Below, in pieces: positions 54,984-64,000 of a DNA stretch of 64,000 nucleotides (positions within the stretch are counted from its first letter, which is position 1; each line of letters begins with the position of its first letter). Under the pieces are notes generated by a model. It saw only the letters and a program-made list of their open reading frames with translations, had not been told where the DNA came from and searched no databases. Position numbers and translations under genes: made by a program. Location of the stretch: NCBI GenBank assembly GCA_019614645.1, contig JABWDB010000015.1:1302001-1366000 (forward strand), read 5' to 3'. Source of the stretch: Stratiolaelaps scimitus (taxonomy: Eukaryota; Arthropoda; Arachnida; Mesostigmata; Laelapidae).

Positions 54984-55239
54984 CAAGCAGACGAAGAAGA
55001 CACAAGGGTGCGTACGGGCGAGCTAGCTCACCAGCGACATCGGTGTGACTCGAGGCGAGCATGGATACTGTAAACCTGGATCATTGATCGTGGAGACAAT
55101 GAGGTGGAAAATATTGCCTTGGAACGAATTGAGTGAACGCTCGGTCGTCTCTGGTGAACAATATTGTGAAAAACGGCGTGTTGCGAAATCCCTATTATGT
55201 TATGCTTTAACTTTTCTATGAAATTAAATGTTTGCCTTT

Positions 55240-55320
55240 TTTTTTAATAATAACTTTATTGACCAATCAAAAATTGCCTCATCGATTCATACGCTCGCAA
55301 CGGGATTCGAACCGGACACC
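55240..55320 (-). mobile_element. possible degenerate tRNA-like SINE
   Basis: On the minus strand GGTGTCCGGTTCGAATCCCG (B box) is followed by about 45 bases and a tail containing GGTCAATAAAGTTATTATT, echoing family 1's AATAAA tail. The head is not clear. Confidence 0.4.
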
Positions 55321-55917
55321 AACACAGCACATATCCAGCTGAACAACAAATATATACCACGTAGCCGGTTGTGGCTGCAAGAAAACAGATCGCAGACCGT
55401 TCGATGGGCTGTTGCCTATCTCTATAATCAAATCAAACTAATTGAAGCATCCAATACACAATATCTAGCTTTGTTTCCTGTTTTTTTTCTCGTGTAACTC
55501 CGTCTAACCTATTATTATTATTATTATTATGATGTGCATTTTTATACCAAACCAATAGCCATCGTTAGTGACCAATACCCAACAAGTAGTAACAACGACA
55601 ATTGACGACAACAACAATTTCGCTATCAAGCTCAATCATTTGTCCGCCTCCCCTCTATATCGTGATAGCCTCGAGACGACGTGGAGATATTCAATTGTAA
55701 ATAAATGTTGGTGCGCATGGTGCTGATATGATCGAAAGCTATGGTGGTCGCGGCTAGAGCTTTGGGGTCATCTCGATGGCCTGCCTTGAAAAATCCCAAA
55801 CAACATCGCCCATAACACAATTGTCGGGGGGCGCTCGCCTGACCTCGTGAATTCACAAGGCAGCCGGCGACCGAGCGGGCGAATACGTGAGGAGGGCCTA
55901 GTGGGACCTGTCCCGAA

Positions 55918-55925
55918 TATAAAAT
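55918..55925 (+). promoter_or_regulatory. possible TATA box
   Basis: CCGAATATAAAATGAG lies in GC-rich DNA just downstream of AT-richer flanks. Nothing downstream on this strand is firmly a gene. Confidence 0.2.
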
Positions 55926-56116
55926 GAGCCGACTGTCAACACAGACCGTTGGCCTGGCTCATGAAGAAGTCCATTTCGCGAGGCTCTCTCTTTCCGGGTT
56001 CGGCTGCAGTGCGTCTAGCTGCCTCCCTGCCTGTCTGTGTGTGCGAGTGTGCGTGCGTGTGTCTTGTGAAAGCGAAGTTCGTCTTTAGCTTTTGCCTCCG
56101 AGAGTGGGAGACGGTT

Positions 56117-56347
56117 TCAAAAAAATAGGACGCCATATTTCCTTTTGGATCGCAGGCGCTGGGAGGTGCTGGCCTCTCCTGGGGGAGGCGCTCCTTCATG
56201 ACGAATCCCTATTCTTTTTGTAACAATGCCAAGATGCTGAAGCCGCGTGAATGGCACAAACCCGTTGTGCAAGAACCCCCAGCACCCCGCCATCATCACC
56301 GCCAGCAGCAGCAGCAGCAACAGCAGCATGATTCTTATACAGGCCAT
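56117..56347 (-). CDS. candidate small secreted peptide precursor
   Basis: On the minus strand an ATG in optimal context (ACTATGG) opens 76 codons to TGA. It begins MACIRIMLLLLLLLLAVMMA, a strong signal-peptide profile ending near CWG. The rest holds dibasic KR pairs (GIVTKRIGIR and RSKRKYGVLFF), as in processed peptide precursors. An acceptor (TCCTTCTCTCGCAG) lies about 27 bases before the ATG. The poly-Leu core comes from a (CTG)n run, so the signal-peptide look could be a repeat artefact. The plus strand is open as well (126 codons with a Gln run). Confidence 0.25.
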   Translation of the reverse strand: MACIRIMLLLLLLLLAVMMAGCWGFLHNGFVPFTRLQHLGIVTKRIGIRHEGAPPPGEASTSQRLRSKRKYGVLFF

Positions 56348-56681
56348 AGTTGTTGTCCAACGATTCCAGTCACTGCGAGAGAAGGACTTCGCGTCCGCTG
56401 TTGTTGTTGCTGCTGCGATCGGCTCTCCCTGCCCTGCGCTGTATTCTGCGCGGATGCACTGCGGATGTACAAGTTAACAATCCTCGGGTGTTCCGTTTCT
56501 CCATTCCGCTCGCTGTGTAGAAAAATAGCAATTGAACAGCACATTTTACTAGGGCTCGAATGTAAAGCAGCAGCCTGATTCGACCAAATAGAGATAGCTT
56601 ATGGGCAAGGCACCTTGACAGCATCTCTTCTCAAAGAGAATAAACCGAATGGAATGAAAGCTAGCAAGCTCTAAGTGCATA

Positions 56682-56683
<2 letters not shown>

Positions 56684-56753
<70 letters not shown>
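56684..56753. repeat. (TA)n microsatellite with TATG interruption
   Basis: About 70 bases, roughly mirror-symmetric about ATATGTATAGATAT. Confidence 0.9.
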
Positions 56754-56756
<3 letters not shown>

Positions 56757-57410
56757 GAATATCATATGTGTAAGCGACCTCCTTCCATTGGACGATGCAG
56801 CTATGTGATGGAAGCGATTTATAGTGAGTGTAATGCCGATAAGGATGATAATAATAACAATATATATTATACGCAAAGGTCGTACGATGCGTTGCTGGTT
56901 AGAACACGTCGTATTGGCCGGAACATTTCTATAGTAGTAGTAGTAGATATTTTATTGCAGTATGGCAACAGAAAATTGTATGGGTGCATTGTGGTCCAGA
57001 GGGCAGTAACAATCTGTTCGTTTCCTAAAGGGTTAACAATGACCGTCGAGTTATGATCCTGTTAGCGGTCGCTCCCACTCGCCGTAACCACTGCACATCT
57101 CTGACCACCCGCATTTAATATACATATATATATATATAGTAGAACTGTCTTCATAGGTGAAGCACATCATGGAACTTCGGCCTCGACTACATTAACTGCC
57201 ATGTAAAACCAACAATAGTAGGTAGACGATGAACGAGCGGTCAGGCGAAAAATTAGCAAGGCCCTGATACATGTTGAATATGGATCTAAACATCTGCTAC
57301 ATATCGAAATAGTAACAGGCCGACCGAGGAAGCAAGTGATAAACTGAAGGGACCCTTTGCTGGGAAAGAACCTCCGTTCTTAATGGCTAAAGATTGATAG
57401 TGGCGTGCGT

Positions 57411-57431
57411 ATATATATATATATGTATATA

Positions 57432-57464
<33 letters not shown>

Positions 57465-57465
57465 G
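57411..57465. repeat. (TA)n/(TATG) microsatellite
   Basis: About 55 bases, followed by (GTGTGT) and (GTGA) variants to 57500. Confidence 0.9.
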
Positions 57466-58228
57466 TGCGTGTGTGTATGTGTGTGAGCGTGCATGTGAGC
57501 GAACGGACGAAGAAAACGTCGATTTTGCATAGCACGTAAATAACGTACGTACGTTTATAAATACATGTAATTGTTAGCGACCTCATTGTGGCTTGATAAA
57601 GAATGACCGTCTAGTTATTATCAACGGACTGCCTAACAAATATATAATTCATAGGTAGTAAACGAAAACTATGTAATGTCGATCGCGGTGCGTGAACCAT
57701 GTATTATAGATGAGCCCACCCACGATAGTGCTATTGATAGATAGACAGAGAAAGATTTATTTACTATAATAAAAAAAAAATATATATATATATATATTAT
57801 TACGTGACATCGACAACGCAGTGCGCCGTTATTTGTTGCTATGTAAAAAAAAAACAGAACCTGCAAATTATATCACCCCAGAATAGGCCATTCTAGGTTG
57901 TGAACAATTATTAATGTTTTATTTTATTAGTACACCACGTTATAAGTTATTAATTGCCAAGTTGTTTCATTTCGATTTTACGCAGAATTATCCTGGTAAA
58001 CAAGCATTAATTGCTGAAGAACTCGCCGAATACCAAGTCGACAATTTGGGATGTAAAATGATCTAGGTGGCCAAGAATTTTAAATTACACATTCAACATT
58101 GGTCGTTCCTCTGTATAGGATGGTGTCCCTTAATGTAAAATTCATCAAGCATGTCCAGGGTGTAGATACAATAGAAATTCTCCAGAATAGCTTTCCAGCG
58201 TGAAAACAACACTAGCGTAGCGCAATAG

Positions 58229-58701
58229 ATGAAGTATTCCACTCTGGTCAGAACGGAGGTGACTACAGGTAAGAAGTCTCTCTCTCTCTGTCTTTCTCTC
58301 CCTTCTCTTTCTTTTCTTTCATCTCTCTCTCTTCTCTTTCTTTTCTTTCCTCTCTCTCTCTTCTCTTTCTTTTCTTTTCTATCTCTCTCTCTCTTCTCTT
58401 TTTCTCTCTCTTTCTCCCTCTCTTTTCTCTTGCTCATCCACTTTTCCTCTCTCTTTCCTTCCCCTTATCCTTGTCACCGTCTCCCTCTCATTGTCTCTCC
58501 CCTTCTCCAAGTCGGATCGGATTCATTGTCGTCGTTGCTTTACATATACGAAGTGCTCAGGTTGTAATTGTATTGACGCGGCTGACATCTTGCTTGTTCC
58601 TCACCGCTCTGTCGACTGCTGCAGCTGCTGCTCGTGGATCAGGCATGAAGACGGAGATGGGAGCGGAGGTACGGCGTGCAATTCGAGACTTCAAAGGCTG
58701 A
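58229..58701 (+). CDS. weak two-exon candidate across a polypyrimidine intron
   Basis: An ATG at 58229 opens 13 codons (MKYSTLVRTEVTT) and ends at the strong donor CTACAG|GTAAGA (phase 1, 58268). After a long CT tract, a strong acceptor (CTGTCGACTGCTGCAG, 58622) leads in phase to a 26-codon exon (RGSGMKTEMGAEVRRAIRD) and TGA. The product would be about 40 residues. A donor at GCGGAG|GTACGG could extend the gene instead. Confidence 0.25.
58277..58500 (+). repeat. polypyrimidine (CT)n tract with internal periodicity
   Basis: About 220 bases that are almost only C and T on the plus strand. Blocks such as CTCTTCTCTTTCTTTTCTTT recur three times at about 37-base spacing. Frames on the opposite strand that encode Glu/Lys/Arg-rich peptide are products of this tract. 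Confidence 0.9.
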
Positions 58702-59227
58702 TGCAGCATGATGAAAAGATAGCGCACTATAGGTACGCACACTAACGCTGACAGCGGCTCGCATTGTGAAGGCGAACGAGGGCGACGCTGGTGGGAGGCT
58801 GCTTGCTCCGGATTCTGCTCAAAGACGTTGCATCACCCCCACGTCCCCGCTCTCTTTCGACGGATCAAATAGCATTCGTTCTGCCCATGTGTGTGATAAT
58901 AATGAAATTTAATGGAAGTTGCTTGTCTCGCTCAAGGGAAGAGTGGAGTCCCCGGGCAGAGAACAGCTCTAGTACATGTAGATTTGATTATAATAATACT
59001 AATAATAATATTAGTGATATTTATGTACATGCATTCTATGTCATGTAACATGTACATGCTATGTGCAAAAGACGGAGCAGTGTTATGCGTAAATATATAC
59101 GGCCATATGAAAAACGAGTTTCTTCGTCGACTTCGTCATGCCGTCCTATCTGTTTGCATGACAAAGAAAAAAAACACTACATTTTCCACGGCAAACTCTC
59201 AGGCAACATTTAACATTCACGGTAGTG

Positions 59228-59322
59228 TTTTCGGCATTGCGTCATAAGACGCCCCCCCCTCCCTTCCCGTTAAATGCAAATGTGCAACTATGGATTCGAA
59301 CCCGCGCACCTACGTGTCTCCT
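59228..59322 (-). mobile_element. tRNA-like SINE (family 2)
   Basis: Minus-strand copy of the repeat at 28818-28914: GAGACACGTAGGTGCGCGGG, B box GGGTTCGAATCC, TTGCACATTTGCATTTAACG, GACGCAATGCCGAAA. A G-run (GGGAAGGGAGGGGGGG) is expanded in this copy. Confidence 0.65.
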
Positions 59323-59951
59323 GTCGTTGTACTACTGTTGTAATAAGACACATGGAAGAATCGACCGCGGCACGGACAGTTGCCAATGCGCAGGTTTGCA
59401 TAGGTTATCCAAACAATGATGCCTGCATTTCCGCTTCCTAGAGTGTTACACGGGGCCTACGTTCAACTTCGTTAATTAGTACCACTACGGCAGTGATAAA
59501 GCTATCACTATCCTCACTAGTATCCACAGCCTGTCTCGCTAGGCGTCTGTTTCCGCTAAGGGAAATTTGAATGAAATTCGCTCATTATATAGTAGTCTCC
59601 GGTAGCTCTGGCACACATCCAGACACACGACGCCAGTTGTATCTTGTGGTCAGCTGGGTACAATGTAACAAGGGGCGTTGTCGTCTTCCACGTCACCCCG
59701 GTCGACTACCCGCGATGGGTTGCTTCTCTGTTTGATTCAGCGCCTTCGGTATGAGCGCCTCCCTGTGCTGGTTGTCATTTGCACACACTGCCCGAACTTT
59801 TGCGATTTCACTGTCACATCGTAGGCGTCTCGTACAGCGGCGCCGTCGTCATTTGTGTGCACCTGCGGCTCACGATCCACAATACGGTACAATCTCCGAC
59901 CGACGGCGACGGCGGCGACGGCGGCGACGCCGCTCCGAGTGTCAGGGAGAC

Positions 59952-60000
59952 ATGGCGGAGGAGCCTTGGGGGGCGCCTTACACCCCGGGACGAGCGCCGA
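59952..60000 (+). CDS. weak candidate first coding exon
   Basis: An ATG in excellent context (GAGACATGGCGG) opens MAEEPWGAPYTPGRAP and runs into the donor GCGCCGA|GTACGT (phase 1). The GC-rich surroundings suit a promoter-proximal exon. No partner exon was found. Confidence 0.2.
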
Positions 60001-60031
60001 GTACGTGGTCGCTCGCGTCGTCCGCCCAAAT

Positions 60032-60059
60032 CCGACCAGCTGCATTAGCAGCTGGTCGG
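60032..60059. other. perfect 12-bp-arm hairpin
   Basis: CCGACCAGCTGC (60032-60043), loop ATTA, GCAGCTGGTCGG (60048-60059). All 12 base pairs match and 9 are G-C. Confidence 0.9.
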
Positions 60060-60929
60060 GTGTCACCAGTATGACATTCGCTTTTACGAGCGGCGCGACA
60101 TTCGCAGTCGGTCGCGGTAGTTCCAGCCGCTGGTGCCTCTCTCTCTCTCTCTATCTCTCTTTCTCACTTACAATTTCACAATTAGATGATGTTTTGTGTT
60201 GAATTCAGGCTGGTGGTGGTGGTGGTGGTCTTGCCGAGGACTAGACGGGAGGCAGGCGAACACCTAACGAGAGTTTAATGAGCGAAATTGGCGACGTCAG
60301 CCGCCAGAGCTAAGGGGAAACTTCATGACGACGAGGGCAACGACAACGAATCGTTTTTCCTTCTCGTTGAACTAAGTGATACCGAGCTGCGGAGAAATGG
60401 AAGGGCCATGAGAGGAGTCGCGGGTCGCGTACAGGTCGGTATACACACAAGGATCATCCGCGGCAGTACGTACATATGTGTACACGGACGCTTTTAGGCG
60501 CCACGCTACGACCTCGTATGACCGCTTGTTGGGGCTTGTGTTTATAGCGAATTCACGATCGACCGGTTGAAATTCAACAGGTGCGCGACGAGAATTAAGA
60601 GTTACGCAGATGTTAGAATCGGTTGAGCTTAGCGAGAGTAGCCAGCGGTCTGGTGGAAAATGAAATAACGTATTGTAAGTGCATTGCAAAATAATGAGCG
60701 AAATTGAACAAGAATTTACTTGAGAGTTTCATCATTAGCTGTGGATATTATAAATGGCACTATAATGAGTCGTGAAGGTACACCTTGCATAGGCGTTGTA
60801 TATATGTGGGTTACTGAGTACGTGTCTGGATGGGGTTAACGCAAATGATCGCCGTACCAACAAGGGGCGACGAACATGCCAGTGCGTCTGAACTAGTATC
60901 AATATCTTAAGGCATCAATGCATCAAGGG

Positions 60930-61015
60930 GTCCCGCGGCCTGCTCACATATATAAAGAGCTTAAGCGTTGTAAAAACGGCAATTTCGTTAGTAGATGAAT
61001 AAAAGCTTTTCCGTT
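60930..61015 (+). mobile_element. degenerate SINE tail (family 1)
   Basis: GCGGCCTGC, AAAGAGCTTAAGCGTTGTAA and GATGAATAAAAGC follow the order of family 1, with several substitutions. The tRNA head is lost. Confidence 0.5.
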
Positions 61016-61419
61016 TCTACGATCAATTATATTTTTTCTTAGAGATATCAATGGCAATGTATTTTGTCGTCTTTTTTTGTTTACGTGGTAGAGAGGCCGA
61101 AACTTCCTCTTCGTTCGTTTTCACAAACTCTTTCATCATCTAAATTTGTAAAAATTCTACTAATCTGTTCGACAGTCCCTTCGAAAGCTTACTATGTGTG
61201 GAGCGTAATTCCATTCCACCCCGCCCTACTGGACTCAAGCTTAGTGCACATCTCATAAGTGTGCTGCACATTGTGCCACTTACCCTAGGTCACACATGAG
61301 GGAGACTTGTCGATTCTTAGTAGGTATTGCTGAAAGGCTGACGAGACAGATGAACATCTGGGTCGGGTGGTGATAGTTCATAAAACAATGTTTCCTATTT
61401 TACCACATCTTCAAACCTC

Positions 61420-61920
61420 TCAGCCGCTTGGATCGCTCTGATCGTTTGACGTTTTATTTTTTACGGGCGCTTTTACGTGCTTCCTATGCTCGGCTTTAAT
61501 GTTTGGTGAGCAGATCCATTGATTCCGAGGGATTGCAAGGGTCAGAGCCAGGGTAGTGGTTTGTGGACGCCGCCCAGTAAACCTATAAACTCCTATAAAC
61601 CTATAGAACTTTGAGAAAGCCCTATCACATTGGAAGCACATACAAGATGACGGACCCCACTGGAGTCCTTCGCTTCCCATACCCATCGCTGATATGCAAG
61701 TCACCGCTTTTGTTAGCAGATAGTCCAGGTGGTGTTTGGCAACTAGTTCATCGTCTAACACGACTTCCGGGTACTTATTCGATTTTTGCGGCGTTATTCC
61801 TGTTCCTTCTCGGTGGGAGAGAAAATTCTGGGCAGGATTGGCTTCGGCGTCTCTGGACCAAGAATAGCCTTTTTTAGACCACGATAAAACCATGATGTGA
61901 ATTGAATTGAAATTAGGCAT
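61420..61920 (-). pseudogene. 166-codon frame with one degenerate zinc-finger-like motif
   Basis: A true ATG at 61920 opens 166 codons to TGA. One segment, CMCFQCDRAFSKFYRFIG, matches the first half of a C2H2 finger (two cysteines spaced by two, then AFS), and the linker-like FTGRRP follows. The two zinc-binding histidines are missing. It may be a decayed finger gene or chance resemblance. Nearby TATAAAC tandem repeats overlap this motif. Confidence 0.2.
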
Positions 61921-62308
61921 ACACGAAAAGGTCCTCCTGGCACTCCTAGACTTTCCGCTTTAGATCGAGCTTGACCAGCAGCAGAGTCCTTAGGGTCAAT
62001 CCAAACCCATAAACAGGACCTGCGATCCAAAGGAGACCTGCAATGCCCACTCGTGAGCACAGCATCACCTCACAGGTCCACGTCCCGGATACGCGTTTGG
62101 TGGTATCCAGGCAAGCACACGCATGTGTGGCTGTCTAATCCAAAAGGCCAAACGTTCCAAATGTTAATTTGATTTTTCCCGCTGGCGCTTTCTTCTACCA
62201 AGTCCCCCCTCTCTCTCTTTCTCCCTAACTTTCGTTCTGTCGCGATGGCTCTCCCGTCTCCGGCGCTGTCCATGCATCTTTCTAATTTAGCACTGTGCCC
62301 TCGCAGTT

Positions 62309-62501
62309 TCTAGCGAGCGAGACCTCCCCGTATACCCAGGCAACTGCTGCCCTTCCTCGATGTCCAGGACGGGCTGGGCTTCAGGGTATACTCCCGATGT
62401 CCATGGCCGGCAGCCCAACGGACGCCGTGACCCCACCTCCCCAACATGGACATCACCATGTAACGGCTCGTAGTCGCCCGTGGAAATGCCGCATTACATA
62501 A
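62309..62501 (+). CDS. weak candidate terminal exon
   Basis: After GCACTGTGCCCTCGCAG the frame is open for about 63 codons to TAA. It contains FLASETSPYTQATAALP, then a Pro/His-rich TPPPQHGHHHVTARS, as in transcription-factor tails. Overlapping frames are open too and there is no partner exon. Confidence 0.2.
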
Positions 62502-63430
62502 GAATAATAAGAAGGGTGAGAATTAATCAAGGCGGGCAGGCCGGCTGCCTGACTGGCGTGTGTGTGTGTGTGGCATGTAATGAATAAATTTCTACTAATG
62601 GTTGAATAGCGGAGCCAGCAGCAGCAGCAGCGGTGACCGCCGCCAATGTAGTAAGCAGGCATGACACTATACCACTAGCAAACTGAGCCAAACTGCAGAC
62701 CGCAGCAATAGCGTGTCTGCCGTCAGCCTTCGGACAGTGGGACAGCCGTGGGCCGGGTGTCGCGAGACGGTCAGGGGTGGTAGACTCTCAGGGAAGTGGT
62801 CGCCCCTGCGGAGGGTCGATGTTCGTGTCACTGAGTTTGCAACCGAGAGATTGAGAGATAGCTAGAGAGAGATAGAGACGACAGCGTGGCCGAGCGTATG
62901 GGGTTTCGCGGACCACGTGGCGCGTAAAGCAGCGCGGGGTGTATGTACAGTCGCAGTGAGTGCGAAGGGCAGCAGTAGCAGTAGAAACCACTCCGAAGCA
63001 CAGTAGCCCAATTCGTTCCGGGTCCTTCGACCTCGGAGTGGCAAAGTGGAGAGTCGACCCACGAGCAGGGCGGAGAAGGCATAAACCAAAGAGGCCTGTC
63101 CCGTTCAGCAACTTCATGGGGCCCAGCCGTCCGCTAGCTGTTCCGCGACCGGTTAGCTTGGTGATGATTATTCGCGAACGAAGAACGGATACAGATTTGG
63201 ATCGTGCCGTAGTAACGAACGGTGGCAGTCTTCACCTCGGCTCGAGAACGCTTAGCAAAGCACTACTCATGCTGCGCCAGCTCCCATCAGCTACTGCCAA
63301 GTCACCACATGTAGGAGAAGCGAGGACTCAATGTAGGATCTATCTCGGATGCAGGGCTATCCTCCTCAGATGCGCGCCATCCTTCTGAAACCGTGTTTTC
63401 TCTCTCTCTCTCCCTTTCTTTCTAAATCAG

Positions 63431-63861
63431 CACTACTCTGTGTATTGCACGGTAGAAACGCAGGAACGCTGTATATTGTATATCACGGGAAAACAGCACA
63501 GATCGGGTGGCCGCGTGGACTTGACTCGATTCGACTTGCTTCGGATGATGTCAACTTGCCGGCAGACCACTGCAGCGGCGTCACATCGACTACATTCTAC
63601 ATCGCAAGCAAGCACACGGGCATTCCCCACCACTAGGGTCAGCGTAGGACGAATGGCGAGGCCGGGGATGCAGGCGACTCCCCGATGTCTGCAGCAAGCG
63701 CACCCCCCAAAAGCATCCCGGCGAACCCCAGTCCCCCGGGATCTTTCACCCGTTCCCCCTGACGACCCGGCCGTCCGTCCGTCCATCCGTCTGTCTGCGA
63801 TGAACGCCGCCGCATCCTCTAAAATGCGGGCGTCCCAACAAACAGGCCACATTGACAGGAA
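63431..63861 (+). CDS. long internal exon at the right end, unknown protein
   Basis: Flanked by an excellent acceptor (CTCTCCCTTTCTTTCTAAATCAG) and a good donor (GACAGGAA|GTGAGT). One frame is open over all 431 bases (143 codons, phase 0 in, 2 out). It begins HYSVYCTVETQERCILYITG, then LTRFDLLRMMSTCRQTTAA; the second half is rich in Pro, Arg, Ala and Ser. A second frame is open for the first 68 codons, and the minus strand is also largely open, so it could be a 5' UTR exon. A good donor at 62954 (GTCGCA|GTGAGT) could end the preceding exon. The gene would continue to the right of the window. Confidence 0.35.
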
Positions 63862-64000
63862 GTGAGTGAGTGAGCAGTTCAGACGAGCGACATGCGATGG
63901 GCTGGCCTGCAAGGCCCCACGGTCCAGGCCGATGCCGCCCCCTTCTCGTACCAGGCGCACTCTCTGTCCTGTATTGTCCTCTCGCTCGACCTCATTTCAT

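Noticed and set aside
58093..58437. Glu/Lys/Arg-rich minus-strand protein of 114 codons
   Set aside because: It is the complement of the polypyrimidine tract.

Overview
The window is eukaryotic nuclear DNA, not bacterial or viral. Coding information is split into short exons with GT-AG borders, there are tRNA-derived SINEs and other retroposed fragments with target-site duplications, and long (TA)n arrays occur every few kilobases. The best recognised protein is a GPI-anchored Ly6/uPAR-type surface protein with an arthropod look. Together with compact introns and small secreted-protein genes this suggests an arthropod, perhaps a mite or another chelicerate. The species guess is weak and rests only on sequence character.

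Layout, left to right. (1) 1-1744: last three exons of a plus-strand gene that starts before the window. (2) 1745-5370: GC-rich, repeat-rich DNA with no gene I can assemble. (3) 5371-8622: a probable terminal exon on the minus strand, an isolated well-bordered plus exon at 6525-6620, and the first exon of a minus-strand secreted protein (8344-8422) with a possible TATA box. (4) 9800-21330: mostly AT-rich DNA with retroposed fragments, SINEs and several single candidate exons of low confidence. (5) 21400-28360: a plus-strand gene for a 136-residue secreted, cysteine-free, helical protein. Its four coding exons are phase-consistent and a second, in-phase candidate last exon follows. (6) 28400-35300: SINEs and spacer. 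(7) 35342-37225: a three-exon plus-strand gene for a 111-residue protein of unknown family with a poly(A) signal. (8) 37900-40200: GC-rich patch, probably promoter or 5' UTR. (9) 42859-44429: last three exons of a minus-strand gene encoding a membrane segment followed by a basic, Ser/Thr/Pro-rich tail. (10) 45900-53576: GC-rich patches leading to the Ly6 gene at 53121-53576, whose 3' UTR has an AU-rich element. (11) 54000-64000: spacer with a long polypyrimidine tract, a perfect hairpin at 60032, and several candidate first, internal or terminal exons. The last of these is a 431-base exon at 63431-63861.

The genes are independent eukaryotic transcription units, so there is no operon logic. 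Apart from the Ly6 protein I could not assign families. Gene models rest on splice-site quality and on matching phase across introns. Single open frames of 60-200 codons occur by chance in such DNA and were mostly left out.
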